A DNA stretch of 64,000 bases from Sphingomonas sp. LM7 (GCF_002002925.1 NZ_CP019511.1:124001-188000), one strand, 5' to 3'; shown: positions 52,848 to 61,336, numbered from the stretch's first letter. Numbers and translations are program-made. Notes: a model not told the origin generated them from the sequence alone.

Positions 52848-53396
52848 ATGACCCGCCCCCGGCATCCGCCCACCCCCTTGAGCCCTGCCGATCTGGAGCG
52901 TTTCGCACTGCGATATGTCGAGCGCTACGCAACGACGCGGGGTCGGCTGGCCGATTATCTCAGGCGCAAAATCCGTGAACGCGGGTGGAGCGGGGACGCC
53001 ACGCCCGACCTGGCAGATCTCGCGCAGCGCATGGCCGATCGAGGCTATATCGACGATCGCCTGTTTGCCGAATCCAAGGCGAACGCCATGGGCCGCAGGG
53101 GGCTCGGCGCGCGGCGCATCGGCGAAGCGCTTCGGCATGCGGGGATCGAATCCGAGGACTTGGAGGCTGTGACGCCCGGCGTGAAGGCGGGCTCCGTCGC
53201 CAGCGCGATCGCCTTTGCCAAGCGCAAGCGAATCGGCCCCTTCGCGCGCGAAACCGCCGAGCGGCCGGTTCAGGAGAAGCATCTCGCGGCGATGCTGCGT
53301 GCTGGACACGCCCTTGATCTGGCGCGCAGGATCGTCCGCATGGCTCCTGGCGACGACCCCGAGGCGCTGATCGTCCCTGAGTGGGACCAGTTATAA
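52848..53396 (+). CDS. recX: RecX-family regulator of RecA
   Basis: A 182-residue helical protein of the RecX family, which binds and modulates RecA filaments. Landmarks: LSPADLERFALRYVERYATT, RGRLADYLRRKIRERGW, MADRGYIDDRLFAESKANAM, GRRGLGARRIGEALRHAGI. A GTG at 52830 is also in frame; ATG 52848 is preferred as the conserved region begins shortly after it. The gene is divergent from the acyl-AMP ligase, with TGCCA-GTG-TGGCA inverted repeats at the boundary. recA is not in the window. Confidence 0.82.
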   Translation: MTRPRHPPTPLSPADLERFALRYVERYATTRGRLADYLRRKIRERGWSGDATPDLADLAQRMADRGYIDDRLFAESKANAMGRRGLGARRIGEALRHAGIESEDLEAVTPGVKAGSVASAIAFAKRKRIGPFARETAERPVQEKHLAAMLRAGHALDLARRIVRMAPGDDPEALIVPEWDQL

Positions 53397-53481
53397 TTAA
53401 TCCTTAAAGACCGAATCTAACAAAGGAATTCCACATTTAGAAAATGCTGTGTTAAATACGGCCCCTTGGGGGACTAGGATA
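53397..53481 (+). promoter_or_regulatory. AT-rich promoter/leader of the cold-shock gene
   Basis: An unusually AT-rich stretch for this genome (TTAATCCTTAAAG, CACATTTAGAAAATG) between recX and the double cold-shock gene. It probably contains the promoter and 5' UTR. I cannot assign exact -35/-10 boxes. Confidence 0.4.
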
Positions 53482-54066
53482 ATGCGTGCTGAACAACAGC
53501 TTGCGCCTCGCGACGATGCAGTCGCACCGCTGGGGGATGAGGGTTTCAGGGCGGAAACGGCGTTTGAAGGCCAGGTTTATTGCGGTGTCGTAAAGTGGTT
53601 CGACGTAACCCGGGGGTTTGGGTTTCTCGTCGCTGACGACAGCGAGGCCGGCGACATATTGATTCATTTCACCGTGCTGCAGGAGCACGGAAGGCGGAGC
53701 CTTCCCGAAGGCGCGCGAGTCGAATGCGTTGCCGTAAATCGCCAACGCGGGCTCCAGGCCAAAGAAATTCGATCGATTGACCTCAGTGAGGCTATTGAGG
53801 CGCCGAAGCGCCCGGCCGACCGCGTCGACAGGGTTCGCCTGATCGATGATGCCGGCCCGTTCGAATCGGTTTCGGTCAAATGGTTCAATCGCCTCAAGGG
53901 CTATGGATTTCTGGTGCGCGACGCCGACTCCGCGGATATATTCGTCCATATGGAAACGCTGCGCCGCGCCGAGATCGATGAAGTCGAACCGGGCCAGCCG
54001 CTCAAGGCGCGCATCGTCGAAGGCGACAAGGGTCCGCTGGCAGTGGCGGTCGAAAGGACCGACTGA
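53482..54066 (+). CDS. Protein with two cold-shock domains
   Basis: A 194-residue nucleic-acid-binding protein with two CSDs. The first ([32 protein letters not shown]) and the second ([32 protein letters not shown]) each carry RNP1 (K/R-G-F/Y-G-F) and RNP2 (D/I-F/L-V/I-H) motifs. Double-CSD proteins are typical of alphaproteobacteria and act as RNA chaperones under cold or stationary-phase conditions. ATG 53482 is used; a start at 53449 would lie in the leader. The DUF192 gene follows after 4 bases. Confidence 0.9.
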   Translation: MRAEQQLAPRDDAVAPLGDEGFRAETAFEGQVYCGVVKWFDVTRGFGFLVADDSEAGDILIHFTVLQEHGRRSLPEGARVECVAVNRQRGLQAKEIRSIDLSEAIEAPKRPADRVDRVRLIDDAGPFESVSVKWFNRLKGYGFLVRDADSADIFVHMETLRRAEIDEVEPGQPLKARIVEGDKGPLAVAVERTD

Positions 54067-54070
54067 GACG

Positions 54071-54574
54071 ATGATTTTCCGGCGTGAAGTTCGCGCGGCA
54101 TTCGCCGCAGCGGCGTTGCTCGTCTCGGGTGCTTGCAACGGTGACATAGGTCCCAGCGCACTGGCCGAACAGAGTGTGCCGGCCAAGATGGTGGTGACCG
54201 TCCACGCCAAAAGCGGTCCCAGGCAGTTCAATGTCGAGGTCGCCCGCACAACTGCGGAGCAGGAACGCGGCCTGATGTTCCGCACCAACATTCCGGCGGA
54301 CGGGGGGATGATCTTCACGCCCTATCCGGCGGCAGGCGGCGGGCCACGCGAGGCGAGCTTCTGGATGAAGAACACGCCCACCACGCTCGACATCATCTTC
54401 ATCCGCCCCGACGGCACGATCGCCGCGATCGCCGAGAATACCTCACCCTATTCGGAGGAATCGTCGAAATCGGGCGAGCCGGTCAACGCGGTGCTGGAGA
54501 TCAACGGCGGCAAGGCGCGCGAACTGGGCATCGCCGCCGGCGACAAGGTCAGCTGGGCGGGCCGGGGCCGATGA
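54071..54574 (+). CDS. DUF192 family lipoprotein
   Basis: A 167-residue protein with a signal peptide ending in the lipobox LVSGAC. The mature part is DUF192: VEVARTTAEQERGLMFRTNI, GMIFTPYP, ASFWMKNTPTTLDIIFIRPD, VLEINGGKARELGI. The family is widespread in the envelope; its biochemical function is unknown. It begins 4 bases after the cold-shock gene and is probably cotranscribed, an order often seen in this group. Confidence 0.88.
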   Translation: MIFRREVRAAFAAAALLVSGACNGDIGPSALAEQSVPAKMVVTVHAKSGPRQFNVEVARTTAEQERGLMFRTNIPADGGMIFTPYPAAGGGPREASFWMKNTPTTLDIIFIRPDGTIAAIAENTSPYSEESSKSGEPVNAVLEINGGKARELGIAAGDKVSWAGRGR

Positions 54575-54625
54575 GGAGCGCGGATTCGATTGCCTCCGTC
54601 CGTCGGCGGGGCTAATCGGGCGCGC

Positions 54626-55018
54626 ATGAGCCTGAATCGCAATCCCTTCACCTGGTGGAACGGCGCCACCCTCGGCACGTGGTTCGGCCTTCGCGGCAAG
54701 ACCAGGCTGGGCGAGGATTCGCTCGGCAATGTCTATTGGGAAGGCGGCAAGGATCCCAACGGCATCCCGCGCCGCTGGGTGATCTACAACGGCTCGAACG
54801 ACGCCAGCCGCGTCCCGCCCGAATGGTTCAGTTGGCTGCATCATCAGATCGACGCCGCGCCCGATCAGGCGCTGCCTGCGCCGCGCGTGTGGGAAAAGGT
54901 GGCTGAGCCCAACCAGACCGGCACGGCGCTGGCATACCGGCCGCCCGGCGCGCTCGAGGCCGGCGGCCAGCGGGCCCGCTCCACCGGCGACTACGAGGCC
55001 TGGACCCCCGAAGCATGA
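54626..55018 (+). CDS. NDUFA12-like complex I accessory subunit
   Basis: A 130-residue protein matching the B17.2/NDUFA12 family found in mitochondria and alphaproteobacteria: LGTWFGLRGKTRLGEDSLGN, VYWEGGKD, RRWVIYNGSNDASRVPPEW and a Pro-rich C-terminal region (AYRPPGALEAGG). It should associate with NADH:ubiquinone oxidoreductase. The stop overlaps the start of the DUF2155 gene (ATGA). It is good evidence for an alphaproteobacterial host. Confidence 0.92.
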   Translation: MSLNRNPFTWWNGATLGTWFGLRGKTRLGEDSLGNVYWEGGKDPNGIPRRWVIYNGSNDASRVPPEWFSWLHHQIDAAPDQALPAPRVWEKVAEPNQTGTALAYRPPGALEAGGQRARSTGDYEAWTPEA

Positions 55019-55659
55019 GGCATGGCGCCGCAACGGCGGCGGCATTGCTGCTGCTCGGGCTCGGCGCATGCAAAAGCGGCGGGGAGGCCGGCAACAACAG
55101 CGCCGACGATCTCGTCATCACCACCGATTCGTCCAATGCATCGAGTGGCGCGGAAGTGGTGGCGGTGGGCCCCGACACCAGCGTACTCAATGCCGCGGCG
55201 ACGCCGATGAACGAGCGCGAGGCAGTGCTCGGCCTGCTCAACAAGCGCAACGGCGAGGCGCGCGAGTTCAAGCTCAAGCCCGGCCAAGCGGCGCGGATCG
55301 GCGACGTCATCGTCCGGCTGCGCGCCTGCGACAAGACCGCACCCTGGGAAGCGGATCAGCTGACCGGCGCGTTCGTGCAGCTCGACGTGCTGCAGCTCGA
55401 CAAGAGCTGGCGGCGAGTATTTTCGGGCTGGCTCTACAAGGAGCGGCCGGCGCTCAATGTCGTCCAGCACCCGATCTACGATGTGTGGCCCAAGAGCTGC
55501 GCAATGACTTTCCGCGACAGCGGTCCCGACACCGTGCCGGCGCCTAGCGCCGGTTCGGGCGAGCGTTCGAGCGCGAAGAAATCGCCTTCGACGGAAGGCA
55601 CGCCGACCGAGAGCCCCGCTGTCGAATCGCCGAGCGCGGCACCCAGCAACGCGACATAA
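55015..55659 (+). CDS. DUF2155 family lipoprotein
   Basis: A 214-residue protein with signal peptide and lipobox LGAC. DUF2155 core at about residues 75-165: LLNKRNGEAREFKLKPGQAA, VRLRACDKTAPWEADQLTGA, VFSGWLYKERPALNVVQHPI, YDVWPKSCAM. The last 50 residues are Ser/Pro/Ala-rich and lie on the opposite strand of the 3' end of aat (184-base overlap). Family function is unknown; it often sits beside NDUFA12-like and aat genes. Confidence 0.85.
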   Translation: MRHGAATAAALLLLGLGACKSGGEAGNNSADDLVITTDSSNASSGAEVVAVGPDTSVLNAAATPMNEREAVLGLLNKRNGEAREFKLKPGQAARIGDVIVRLRACDKTAPWEADQLTGAFVQLDVLQLDKSWRRVFSGWLYKERPALNVVQHPIYDVWPKSCAMTFRDSGPDTVPAPSAGSGERSSAKKSPSTEGTPTESPAVESPSAAPSNAT

Positions 55660-56222
55660 TCGTCGCGCGACACTTCGACTGCGCCGAGCGTGGCGAGGTG
55701 TTCGGTTTGGAACTGGCAATCGAGCAGCGAGAAGCGCCCCGCTTTCAGGCGCGCGACGAGATGGGCGAATGCCACTTTCGATGCGTCGCGCACGCGCGTG
55801 ACCATCGACTCGCCGAAAAAGGCATGGCCCAGCGCGAGGCCGTAAAGGCCGCCGGCCAGGCGATTGCCGTCCCAGCACTCGATCGAATGGGCGAAGCCAC
55901 GGCGGTGAAGCTCTATGAATACGCGCTCGATCGGGCCGTTGATCCAAGTGTCCGGCCGATCCGCGGCGGATTCGGCGCATAGCTGGACGATGCGCTCGAA
56001 CTCGGTGTCCACGGTCACGCGGAAACGATCCGCGAGCAGCGTCTTACGGAGCGAGCGCGAGAGATGGAAGGCGTCGAGCGGCAGGATGCCGCGCAGCTTG
56101 GGCTCGACCCAATAGACGCTCGACGCCAGCCGGTGGTCGGCCATCGGGAACACGCCCATCGCATAGGCGCGCAGGACGAGATCGGGATCGAGATCCAGCT
56201 GGGGCGGAAGCGGATGGCTCAT
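55476..56222 (-). CDS. aat: Leucyl/phenylalanyl-tRNA--protein transferase
   Basis: A 248-residue enzyme that adds Leu or Phe to N-terminal Arg/Lys, marking proteins for ClpAP (N-end rule). Landmarks: LVLRAYAMGVFPMAD, VYWVEPKLRGILPLDAFHLS, TWINGPIERVFIELHRRGFA, HSIECWDGNRLAGGLYGLAL, FFGESMVTRVRDASKVA, LLDCQFQTEHLATLGAVEV. The C-terminal ~60 residues overlap the tail of DUF2155 antisense. It is followed on its 5' side by the ParA-like gene with 7 bases between. Confidence 0.95.
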   Translation of the reverse strand: MSHPLPPQLDLDPDLVLRAYAMGVFPMADHRLASSVYWVEPKLRGILPLDAFHLSRSLRKTLLADRFRVTVDTEFERIVQLCAESAADRPDTWINGPIERVFIELHRRGFAHSIECWDGNRLAGGLYGLALGHAFFGESMVTRVRDASKVAFAHLVARLKAGRFSLLDCQFQTEHLATLGAVEVSRDDYVALLGAALGDSTAGLSVGVPSVEGDFFALERSPEPALGAGTVSGPLSRKVIAQLLGHTS

Positions 56223-56229
56223 CGGCGCC

Positions 56230-56961
56230 TCAACGCGCGGAAGCCAGCCGGCGTTCGATCGCCTGCCACAAAGTTGCGAAGGCGCGCGCGCTGGGGTGGC
56301 GCGATGCGAAGGCGCCGAGCGGCGCGCGGCGCTCGGTCATCGCCTCGACGATGCTGGCCATCGGGATCACCGGCCAGTCGGGGCGCGCGGCCAGCGTATC
56401 GGCGTGCAGCTTGCGGCGCCGATCGGCCATCGAAAAGACCGGCATCAGCGGGGCCTTGCCGCCGCGCCGCGCGAGGTGGCTCTCGACTTCGGCGAAGGCG
56501 CGCATCGCGAGCGGTGACGGGATGACGGGAACGACAATCAGGTTGGCTGCGCGCATCACCTGCTCGCTGGTCTCGGTGAGTCCAGGCGGGCAATCAAGCA
56601 GCACGCGGTCATAGGACGCGGCAAGCTCCTCGATCAGCTTGGCGAGGCGCTTTTTCTTGTCGAGTTCATGGAAAATGCGGTCGAGCGCGCGCAGCGAGAC
56701 GTCGGCGGCGATCAAATCGAGCCGATCGAAACCGGTATGCCGGGCGAGCTTGGCCGGGGCGACATCGCGCGTGAAGACTGCCTGCGCTTCGTGGCGGCTG
56801 GAGTCTTCGCCGCCGAGCAGAAAGGTCGCCGCCGCCTGGGGATCCAGATCCCAGAGCAGGGTGCGGCGCGACGAAAGGGCTGCCGCGGCCCATGCCAGGT
56901 TGACCGCCATCGTCGTCTTACCGACGCCGCCCTTGAGGCTGTAGATCGCGATCGTGGTCAC
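56230..56961 (-). CDS. ParA-family ATPase
   Basis: A 243-residue P-loop ATPase: deviant Walker A KGGVGKTT at residues 10-17, Walker A' DLDPQAAATF, and Walker B VLLDCPPGL. ParA relatives position chromosomes, plasmids or other cargo. There is no ParB or parS site nearby, so this is probably an orphan ParA. It starts upstream of aat, likely in one operon (7-base gap). A MipZ role is less likely because the protein is shorter and lacks a ParB neighbour. Confidence 0.88.
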   Translation of the reverse strand: MTTIAIYSLKGGVGKTTMAVNLAWAAAALSSRRTLLWDLDPQAAATFLLGGEDSSRHEAQAVFTRDVAPAKLARHTGFDRLDLIAADVSLRALDRIFHELDKKKRLAKLIEELAASYDRVLLDCPPGLTETSEQVMRAANLIVVPVIPSPLAMRAFAEVESHLARRGGKAPLMPVFSMADRRRKLHADTLAARPDWPVIPMASIVEAMTERRAPLGAFASRHPSARAFATLWQAIERRLASAR

Positions 56962-56992
56962 GAATCCTCCGTTGCGCGGTCAGGCTGGCATG

Positions 56993-57026
56993 AAAAAGGG
57001 CCGGCGGGGAAGCCCCGCCGGCCCTT
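56993..57026 (-). terminator. Terminator of the lipoprotein at 57048
   Basis: A perfect 14-bp stem (56996-57009 with 57013-57026, loop AAG) followed on the - strand by TTTTT. It separates that gene from parA-aat. Confidence 0.9.
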
Positions 57027-57047
57027 GGAAATGGAAATCGCCGCGGA

Positions 57048-57431
57048 TCAGGCGTGGCAGTTCTTGGCAGGCTTGCCCGGAAGCGTGACGTCGACGTTCT
57101 TCGACGTGCCGGTCAGCTTGTAGCCACCTTCGGCTTCGAAAGGCTGGCCGGCTTCGGCAGCCTTGAGCATCGTGGCGGGACCGGTCTTCTCGGTCTTGAG
57201 CTGGACCTGCTTGTTGCCCTGGAAGAAATCGAGATAGACGAGGCTGTTGTCGCCGCAACGCAGCGTAACGCTTTCGGCGATCGCGGGCGGGAGTTCGACG
57301 GGGGCCGCATTGGCAAGCTGCGACGCCATCGGGTCCGGCGCGGTGCTGCTGACTTCCTCGGGCTTGTTCTGACATGCTGCGAGCGACAGGAGCGCAACGG
57401 CGGCGGTGGCGATAAGGGAGGGGTTCTTCAT
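57048..57431 (-). CDS. Small lipoprotein
   Basis: A 127-residue protein with signal peptide and lipobox LAAC. The mature region (SVTLRCGDNSLVYLDFFQGN, VQLKTEKTGPATMLKAAEAG, YKLTGTSKNVDVTLPG) is a small beta-type module with a conserved-looking Cys pair (LRCGDN and KNCHA). This resembles MliC/lysozyme-inhibitor-like lipoproteins in layout, but motif identity is not certain. ATG 57431 is used since the signal peptide starts there. The gene has its own terminator. Confidence 0.72.
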   Translation of the reverse strand: MKNPSLIATAAVALLSLAACQNKPEEVSSTAPDPMASQLANAAPVELPPAIAESVTLRCGDNSLVYLDFFQGNKQVQLKTEKTGPATMLKAAEAGQPFEAEGGYKLTGTSKNVDVTLPGKPAKNCHA

Positions 57432-57545
57432 AGCGGGTCGTGCTTTCGAACAGGTGGCAAGAATCGTCAAGCGATTCGTGATACAAGGTCACATTATTGT
57501 GCTGCGCCGCAGCGTAACACTCCGAATGTTTCCCCCATGTGACCC

Positions 57546-58835
57546 TCATTCGTGGAACTCGTCGAGATCAGGGATTCTCCCGAAGGCGATCTTGGTGCCC
57601 ACTGCATCGATCCGGCCGCCGTTCAGCGGCCCGACGCTGACGGCGTGGCGCCCGAACTTTTCGTTGATCCGGTCCATTGCTCGGCTGAGCGAGAGCGTGC
57701 GGGTCTCGCGTGCCAGCGGATCGTCCGGATTGAGCGCGGCGAACAGCGATCCCTGTTCGCCTTCGACGGTCTCGATCTCGCCCAGCGTTACCCCGACCAT
57801 GCGCAGACGAAACCCGCCGACGCGCTGCCGCCCGGCCTCGGCAAGGCGCGGGAAGAGCGAATCGAGCGCCGCGAGGATGACGAAGCTGTCCTGCGTGCTG
57901 GGCAGCTTGATCGCGGCGCGCCAGCTGGACTTGTCGTCCTCGAACTTGCCGTGGAGCACGAGCAGCCGGCTGCGATAGCCCTTGCGCCGCAAGCGGCTCG
58001 CCGCCTTGAGCGCAAGGCGGCGTGCGGTGAGCCTGGTCGGCTCGAGCCCGCGCTTGCTTGGGGAGAGGACATGGCTGTGGCCGATCGTCCGGCTCTGTGT
58101 GGGCTTTTCAGGAAGCTCGACGCCGTGGAGCAGATACCAGAGCCGGTCGCCATTGGTGCCGCCCCACGCAGTGCCGGCGTCGCGCGGGCGGCGCTCGCAG
58201 AGCTGGCGGATGTCGAGGACGCCATCCTGCGCGAGCCGCCGTTCCATCTTGGCACCGATCCCGGCGATCTCGCGCAGCTTAAGATCGTACAGGCCGTGCG
58301 GCAACTGGTCGGCGATGAACACCACCAGACCGTCGGGCTTTTGCAGGTCCGAGGCGAGCTTGGCGAGCAGGCGGTTGGGGGCGATGCCGACCGAACTGGT
58401 CAGGCATTCGCCGACATTGGCGCGGATCGCGGCCTTGATCCGCTTGGCCAGCGCCATCGCGGCTTCGGGCGAATTCTCGTTATCGAGCAACCGGCAGGCG
58501 ACTTCGTCGATGCTGCAGACATGGGTGACCGGGATATGCTTCCAGATCTCGGCGACGATCGCCTCGTGGAACTCGACATATTTTTCGTGCCGCGCCGGAG
58601 CAATTAAAATGTCGCGGCATTTGCGCTTCGCCTCCCACACCGGGGTGCCGGTGGTGATGCCGTAGCGCTTAGCCTCTACCGAGGCGGCGATCGCGACGGT
58701 GGTATCGGCGTCGACCGGCGCGACGATGACCGGACGCCCGCGCAATGCCGGATCGAGCTGCTGCTCGACGCTGGCGAAATAGCTGTTGAGATCGAGGAAC
58801 AGCCAGCGCAGCGGCCGCGGCGGGAAGGCGAGCAT
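57546..58835 (-). CDS. Y-family DNA polymerase (DinB/ImpB-like)
   Basis: A 429-residue translesion polymerase. The catalytic carboxylates lie in LFLDLNSYFASVEQQ and CSIDEVAC; the steric Y/F residue, the thumb HhH (LREIAGIGAKMERRL) and the little-finger region (HSHVLSPSKRG) follow. It differs from canonical DinB (LNSYFA instead of MDAFYA), placing it in the alphaproteobacterial Y-family branch often labelled DNA polymerase Y family. ATG 58835 begins the conserved core; a 108-residue upstream extension has no family match. A GTTC-N7-GTTC SOS box lies 132 bases upstream of the start. Confidence 0.88.
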   Translation of the reverse strand: MLAFPPRPLRWLFLDLNSYFASVEQQLDPALRGRPVIVAPVDADTTVAIAASVEAKRYGITTGTPVWEAKRKCRDILIAPARHEKYVEFHEAIVAEIWKHIPVTHVCSIDEVACRLLDNENSPEAAMALAKRIKAAIRANVGECLTSSVGIAPNRLLAKLASDLQKPDGLVVFIADQLPHGLYDLKLREIAGIGAKMERRLAQDGVLDIRQLCERRPRDAGTAWGGTNGDRLWYLLHGVELPEKPTQSRTIGHSHVLSPSKRGLEPTRLTARRLALKAASRLRRKGYRSRLLVLHGKFEDDKSSWRAAIKLPSTQDSFVILAALDSLFPRLAEAGRQRVGGFRLRMVGVTLGEIETVEGEQGSLFAALNPDDPLARETRTLSLSRAMDRINEKFGRHAVSVGPLNGGRIDAVGTKIAFGRIPDLDEFHE

Positions 58836-58966
58836 GTTGGAAATGCCTGGCCCGGTTTCACCTTTTTCGCGGCGAACCTGAGCGAATGTTGTGGCGTCCG
58901 GATCGATTGTCGCGTTGCGTGAAAAGGCGCCGGGCGCGGCGATGGGACTATTGCGACTCACAAAAA

Positions 58967-58981
58967 GAACAATAGCAGAAC
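58967..58981 (-). promoter_or_regulatory. LexA/SOS box (GTTC-N7-GTTC)
   Basis: On the - strand the sequence is GTTCTGCTATTGTTC, an exact GTTC-N7-GTTC direct repeat, the alphaproteobacterial LexA site. It faces the Y-family polymerase gene and also lies 72 bases before the divergent lipoprotein gene. Confidence 0.75.
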
Positions 58982-59038
58982 ATGCCGCTGCAGGAAATCG
59001 ACTTGACCAGCACCGCTTAGGTTCCGCAGGACATGCCG

Positions 59039-59518
59039 ATGGAAAAGCGCATGCAACGGCTGGTGATGGCGGGACTGATATTGGCGCTGGCCGGGTGCGG
59101 CGGCGAGGAACCTGTTGCCAACATCGTCGCGACACCGACACCGACACCGACGCCCGCACCGAGCCTGGGCGGAATCAATCTCAACAAGCCCATCCGCGCG
59201 CGGGGCACGTCGCCCTATTGGGACCTGTATCTGGCGCCCGGCACGATCACCTATGCCGCTTCGGCGAAACCGGGCGCCGCGATCGATCTCTATCCCGCCT
59301 CGCTCAAGCGCGACGGCGACCACGCCACGCTCACCACCCAGACCCCCGAAGGCGAGCCGGTCACGATCACGCTGACCGAGGGAAGCTGCGGCAGCGGGAA
59401 TGCGGCCGCGCCGCTGCGCGCCGAGGCGAAGATCGGCACCCGCACGCTGGCCGGCTGCGCGATGCAGACCGCCTGGGCGTGGCAGAAGGATAAGCCGAAG
59501 GATCATCCGGCGCGATAG
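59039..59518 (+). CDS. Putative lipoprotein, COG3650-like
   Basis: A 159-residue protein with signal peptide and lipobox LAGC, a PTPTPTPAP linker, and a beta-rich domain in which RGTSPYWDLYLAPGTITYA recalls the G-x-x-P-F/Y-W motif of COG3650 proteins. Two Cys (EGSCGSGN and LAGCAMQ) may form a disulfide. Starts at 59033, 59039 and 59051 are all possible; 59039 gives the best spacing to CGCAGGA. The upstream SOS box may affect it. Function unknown. Confidence 0.72.
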   Translation: MEKRMQRLVMAGLILALAGCGGEEPVANIVATPTPTPTPAPSLGGINLNKPIRARGTSPYWDLYLAPGTITYAASAKPGAAIDLYPASLKRDGDHATLTTQTPEGEPVTITLTEGSCGSGNAAAPLRAEAKIGTRTLAGCAMQTAWAWQKDKPKDHPAR

Positions 59519-59528
59519 GCCCCGGGGC

Positions 59529-60026
59529 TCAGGCGCGATATTGCGCCAGCGCCTCCCAGGCGGGCAGCTTGGCGTCGAAGCCGATGGTGTGGAGCGGGCT
59601 GCTGGAGGGAAGCGCGACGATTTTGTAGCGAGCCGCGGTCGTGCCCAGCTGCTTCGTACCGTGGCGAAGCGCGGTGCCGCCGTTAAAGGCGATCGCGCGG
59701 AGATCGGGCAGGGTAGCGGCGAGCGCGGCGATGTCGTGCCCTTCGATATCGCGCATTGCCGCGTCGGTGCTACCCGGACGCGTGGCGCTGGCGACGACAT
59801 CCCACAGCCCGATATGCGCGGAAAGGATGCACCGCAGGCGTTCTTCATAGGGCAGCGCGGCGAGATCGCGGCCGGCGGCGGGGGAAATCAGCCGCCAGAA
59901 CTGGTTCTGCGGGTGGGCATAATAGCGGCGTTCGGCGAGCGAGCGTTCGCCGGGCAGCGAGCCGAGCACGAGCAGGCGGACGTGGCCGTCGATTACCGGC
60001 GGGAAGGAATGCTTGCGCGGCTCCAT
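59529..60026 (-). CDS. DNA-deoxyinosine glycosylase-like (UDG family 6)
   Basis: A 165-residue uracil-DNA-glycosylase-fold protein: VRLLVLGSLPGERSLAERRY, YYAHPQNQFWRLI, IGLWDVVASATRPGSTDAAM, AIAFNGGTAL, VALPSSSPLHT. The GSLPGERS motif and N/H layout fit hypoxanthine-DNA glycosylases (family 6) that remove deaminated bases. ATG 60026 is used; an ORF extension to 60065 overlaps the divergent gene's start region. It converges with the lipoprotein gene (10-base gap). Confidence 0.82.
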   Translation of the reverse strand: MEPRKHSFPPVIDGHVRLLVLGSLPGERSLAERRYYAHPQNQFWRLISPAAGRDLAALPYEERLRCILSAHIGLWDVVASATRPGSTDAAMRDIEGHDIAALAATLPDLRAIAFNGGTALRHGTKQLGTTAARYKIVALPSSSPLHTIGFDAKLPAWEALAQYRA

Positions 60027-60048
60027 TGTGGTGCGATAGCTTGGCGGG

Positions 60049-60378
60049 ATGGCGCGCACCATCACCCGCTACGCCGATTTCTGGCCCCATTACCTGCGCG
60101 AGCACGCCAAGCCCGAGACGCGCCGGCTACACTATGCCGGGACCGCGTTGACCCTCGTATTCGTGGCGCTTGCTTTGGCCTGGGGCGGCTGGTGGTGGCT
60201 GCTGGTGCCGCTTGCCGGGTATGGCTTTGCGTGGGGCGCGCATTTTGGGGTCGAGAAGAACCGGCCGGCGACATTCACTTATCCGCTATGGTCGCTATGG
60301 TCCGATTACCGGATGTTCTTCCTGTGGCTGAGCGGCCGGCTGGGGCCTCATCTCGATCGCGCCGAAGTGCGAGGATGA
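60049..60378 (+). CDS. DUF962/Mpo1-like membrane protein
   Basis: A 109-residue protein with the DUF962 pattern: [79 protein letters not shown]. Yeast Mpo1 of this family is a dioxygenase acting on 2-hydroxy fatty acids; His residues in H-x-x-x-K/H and AHFGVEKN could bind iron. The stop is immediately followed by the 3' end of tRNA-Thr on the other strand. Confidence 0.88.
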   Translation: MARTITRYADFWPHYLREHAKPETRRLHYAGTALTLVFVALALAWGGWWWLLVPLAGYGFAWGAHFGVEKNRPATFTYPLWSLWSDYRMFFLWLSGRLGPHLDRAEVRG

Positions 60379-60454
60379 TGGTGCCGGCTGCAGGAATCGA
60401 ACCCGCGACATCCAGTTTACAAAACTGGCGCTCTACCAACTGAGCTAAGCCGGC
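60379..60454 (-). tRNA. tRNA-Thr (TGT)
   Basis: A 76-base cloverleaf read on the - strand: acceptor GCCGGCT/AGCCGGC, D-arm GCTCAGTTGGTAGAGC, anticodon stem CCAGT/ACTGG around loop TTTGTAA (anticodon TGT), T-arm GCGGG-TTCGATT-CCTGC, and encoded CCA at 60379-60381. Confidence 0.97.
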
Positions 60455-60472
60455 TCCGCCGCTCCCTTAGCT

Positions 60473-61336
60473 TCACGGCACGCCGAAGGTCCAGCCCTCG
60501 GTGCGTGCCAATTCGGGCGTGAGCAGTGCCGGCGACCATAGTTCGGGCTGCACTGCGGCGACGCGCAGCCAGGCGGCGGAGAGGATCGCGTCGGTGGCGT
60601 GGTCGTCGTAGCGCAGCAAGGGCTGATGCAGTTCCGAGCCGAATGCGGCGAGCATCGTATCGAGCGTGGCCGCGTCGCGGATCTTCGAAATGCCCTTGCG
60701 CATGCCGGCGCGGCGTGCCGCTAGGGAGGTGTAGATTTCGACGAGCACGGGGCCGGTGTCGGGGACGGGATCGAAGGGCCATAAACCGAGCTTGCCGCGC
60801 AATTTGTGGAGCACGCGCATGCCGGTAAGGCTCGATTTGCCGACTTGCGAGGCGCCGACGAGGTTGAAGCAGCTATAGGGCGAGAGCCGCATCGCCTCCT
60901 GGCCGTGCTCGCAGACCCGGAAGCGGCCGCGGCCGGGCGGGAACAGGTCGCCGCAATCGCCGCGCTGGCGGAAATGGCGGCGGGCCTGCGCATGGTTGAC
61001 GAAGCTGGTCGCAGCGAGATGCGGGTCTTCGGCGCAGATCGCGTCGACGAGCTTCCACAATGCCGGACCGTCAGGCGGCGAGGCCTCCCAGCCGGGGAAA
61101 TAGGCGCCTTCGTCGTGGAAGGGGAAAGCGGGGGAGAGGTCGAGCCCGATCAGCGCGCGGGTGCCGTTGGCGGCGAGCTGCTCGAGCCAGACGAGGAGGT
61201 CGAGGCGCGACCAGCGGCGATCGATGAGCTCGGGTGCCGTGATGCCGGCGCGGGCGTGCGCGACTGCGAGCCCGGCGGGCCGCTCGACTGCCTGGCCCGA
61301 CCAGTCGATCGCGATGAAATCGGTGAAGGGCTGCAT
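60473..61336 (-). CDS. Conserved protein, RNase H-like fold suspected
   Basis: A 287-residue cytoplasmic protein. The N-terminus FTDFIAIDWSGQAVERPAGL and ALIGLDLSPAFPF, then YDDHATDAILSAAWL, give Asp residues spaced as in RNase H-like/DUF429-type nuclease folds (D in IDWSG, GLD, and DHATDA). The identification is by pattern only. ATG 61336 is used; the ORF extends upstream through the YjbR gene without meaning. It starts 23 bases after the MmcQ/YjbR gene. Confidence 0.65.
   Translation of the reverse strand: MQPFTDFIAIDWSGQAVERPAGLAVAHARAGITAPELIDRRWSRLDLLVWLEQLAANGTRALIGLDLSPAFPFHDEGAYFPGWEASPPDGPALWKLVDAICAEDPHLAATSFVNHAQARRHFRQRGDCGDLFPPGRGRFRVCEHGQEAMRLSPYSCFNLVGASQVGKSSLTGMRVLHKLRGKLGLWPFDPVPDTGPVLVEIYTSLAARRAGMRKGISKIRDAATLDTMLAAFGSELHQPLLRYDDHATDAILSAAWLRVAAVQPELWSPALLTPELARTEGWTFGVP

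Noticed and set aside
58836-59159. 108-residue N-terminal extension of the Y-family polymerase
   Set aside because: It is low-complexity Arg/Ser/Pro, crosses the SOS box and overlaps the divergent lipoprotein gene.
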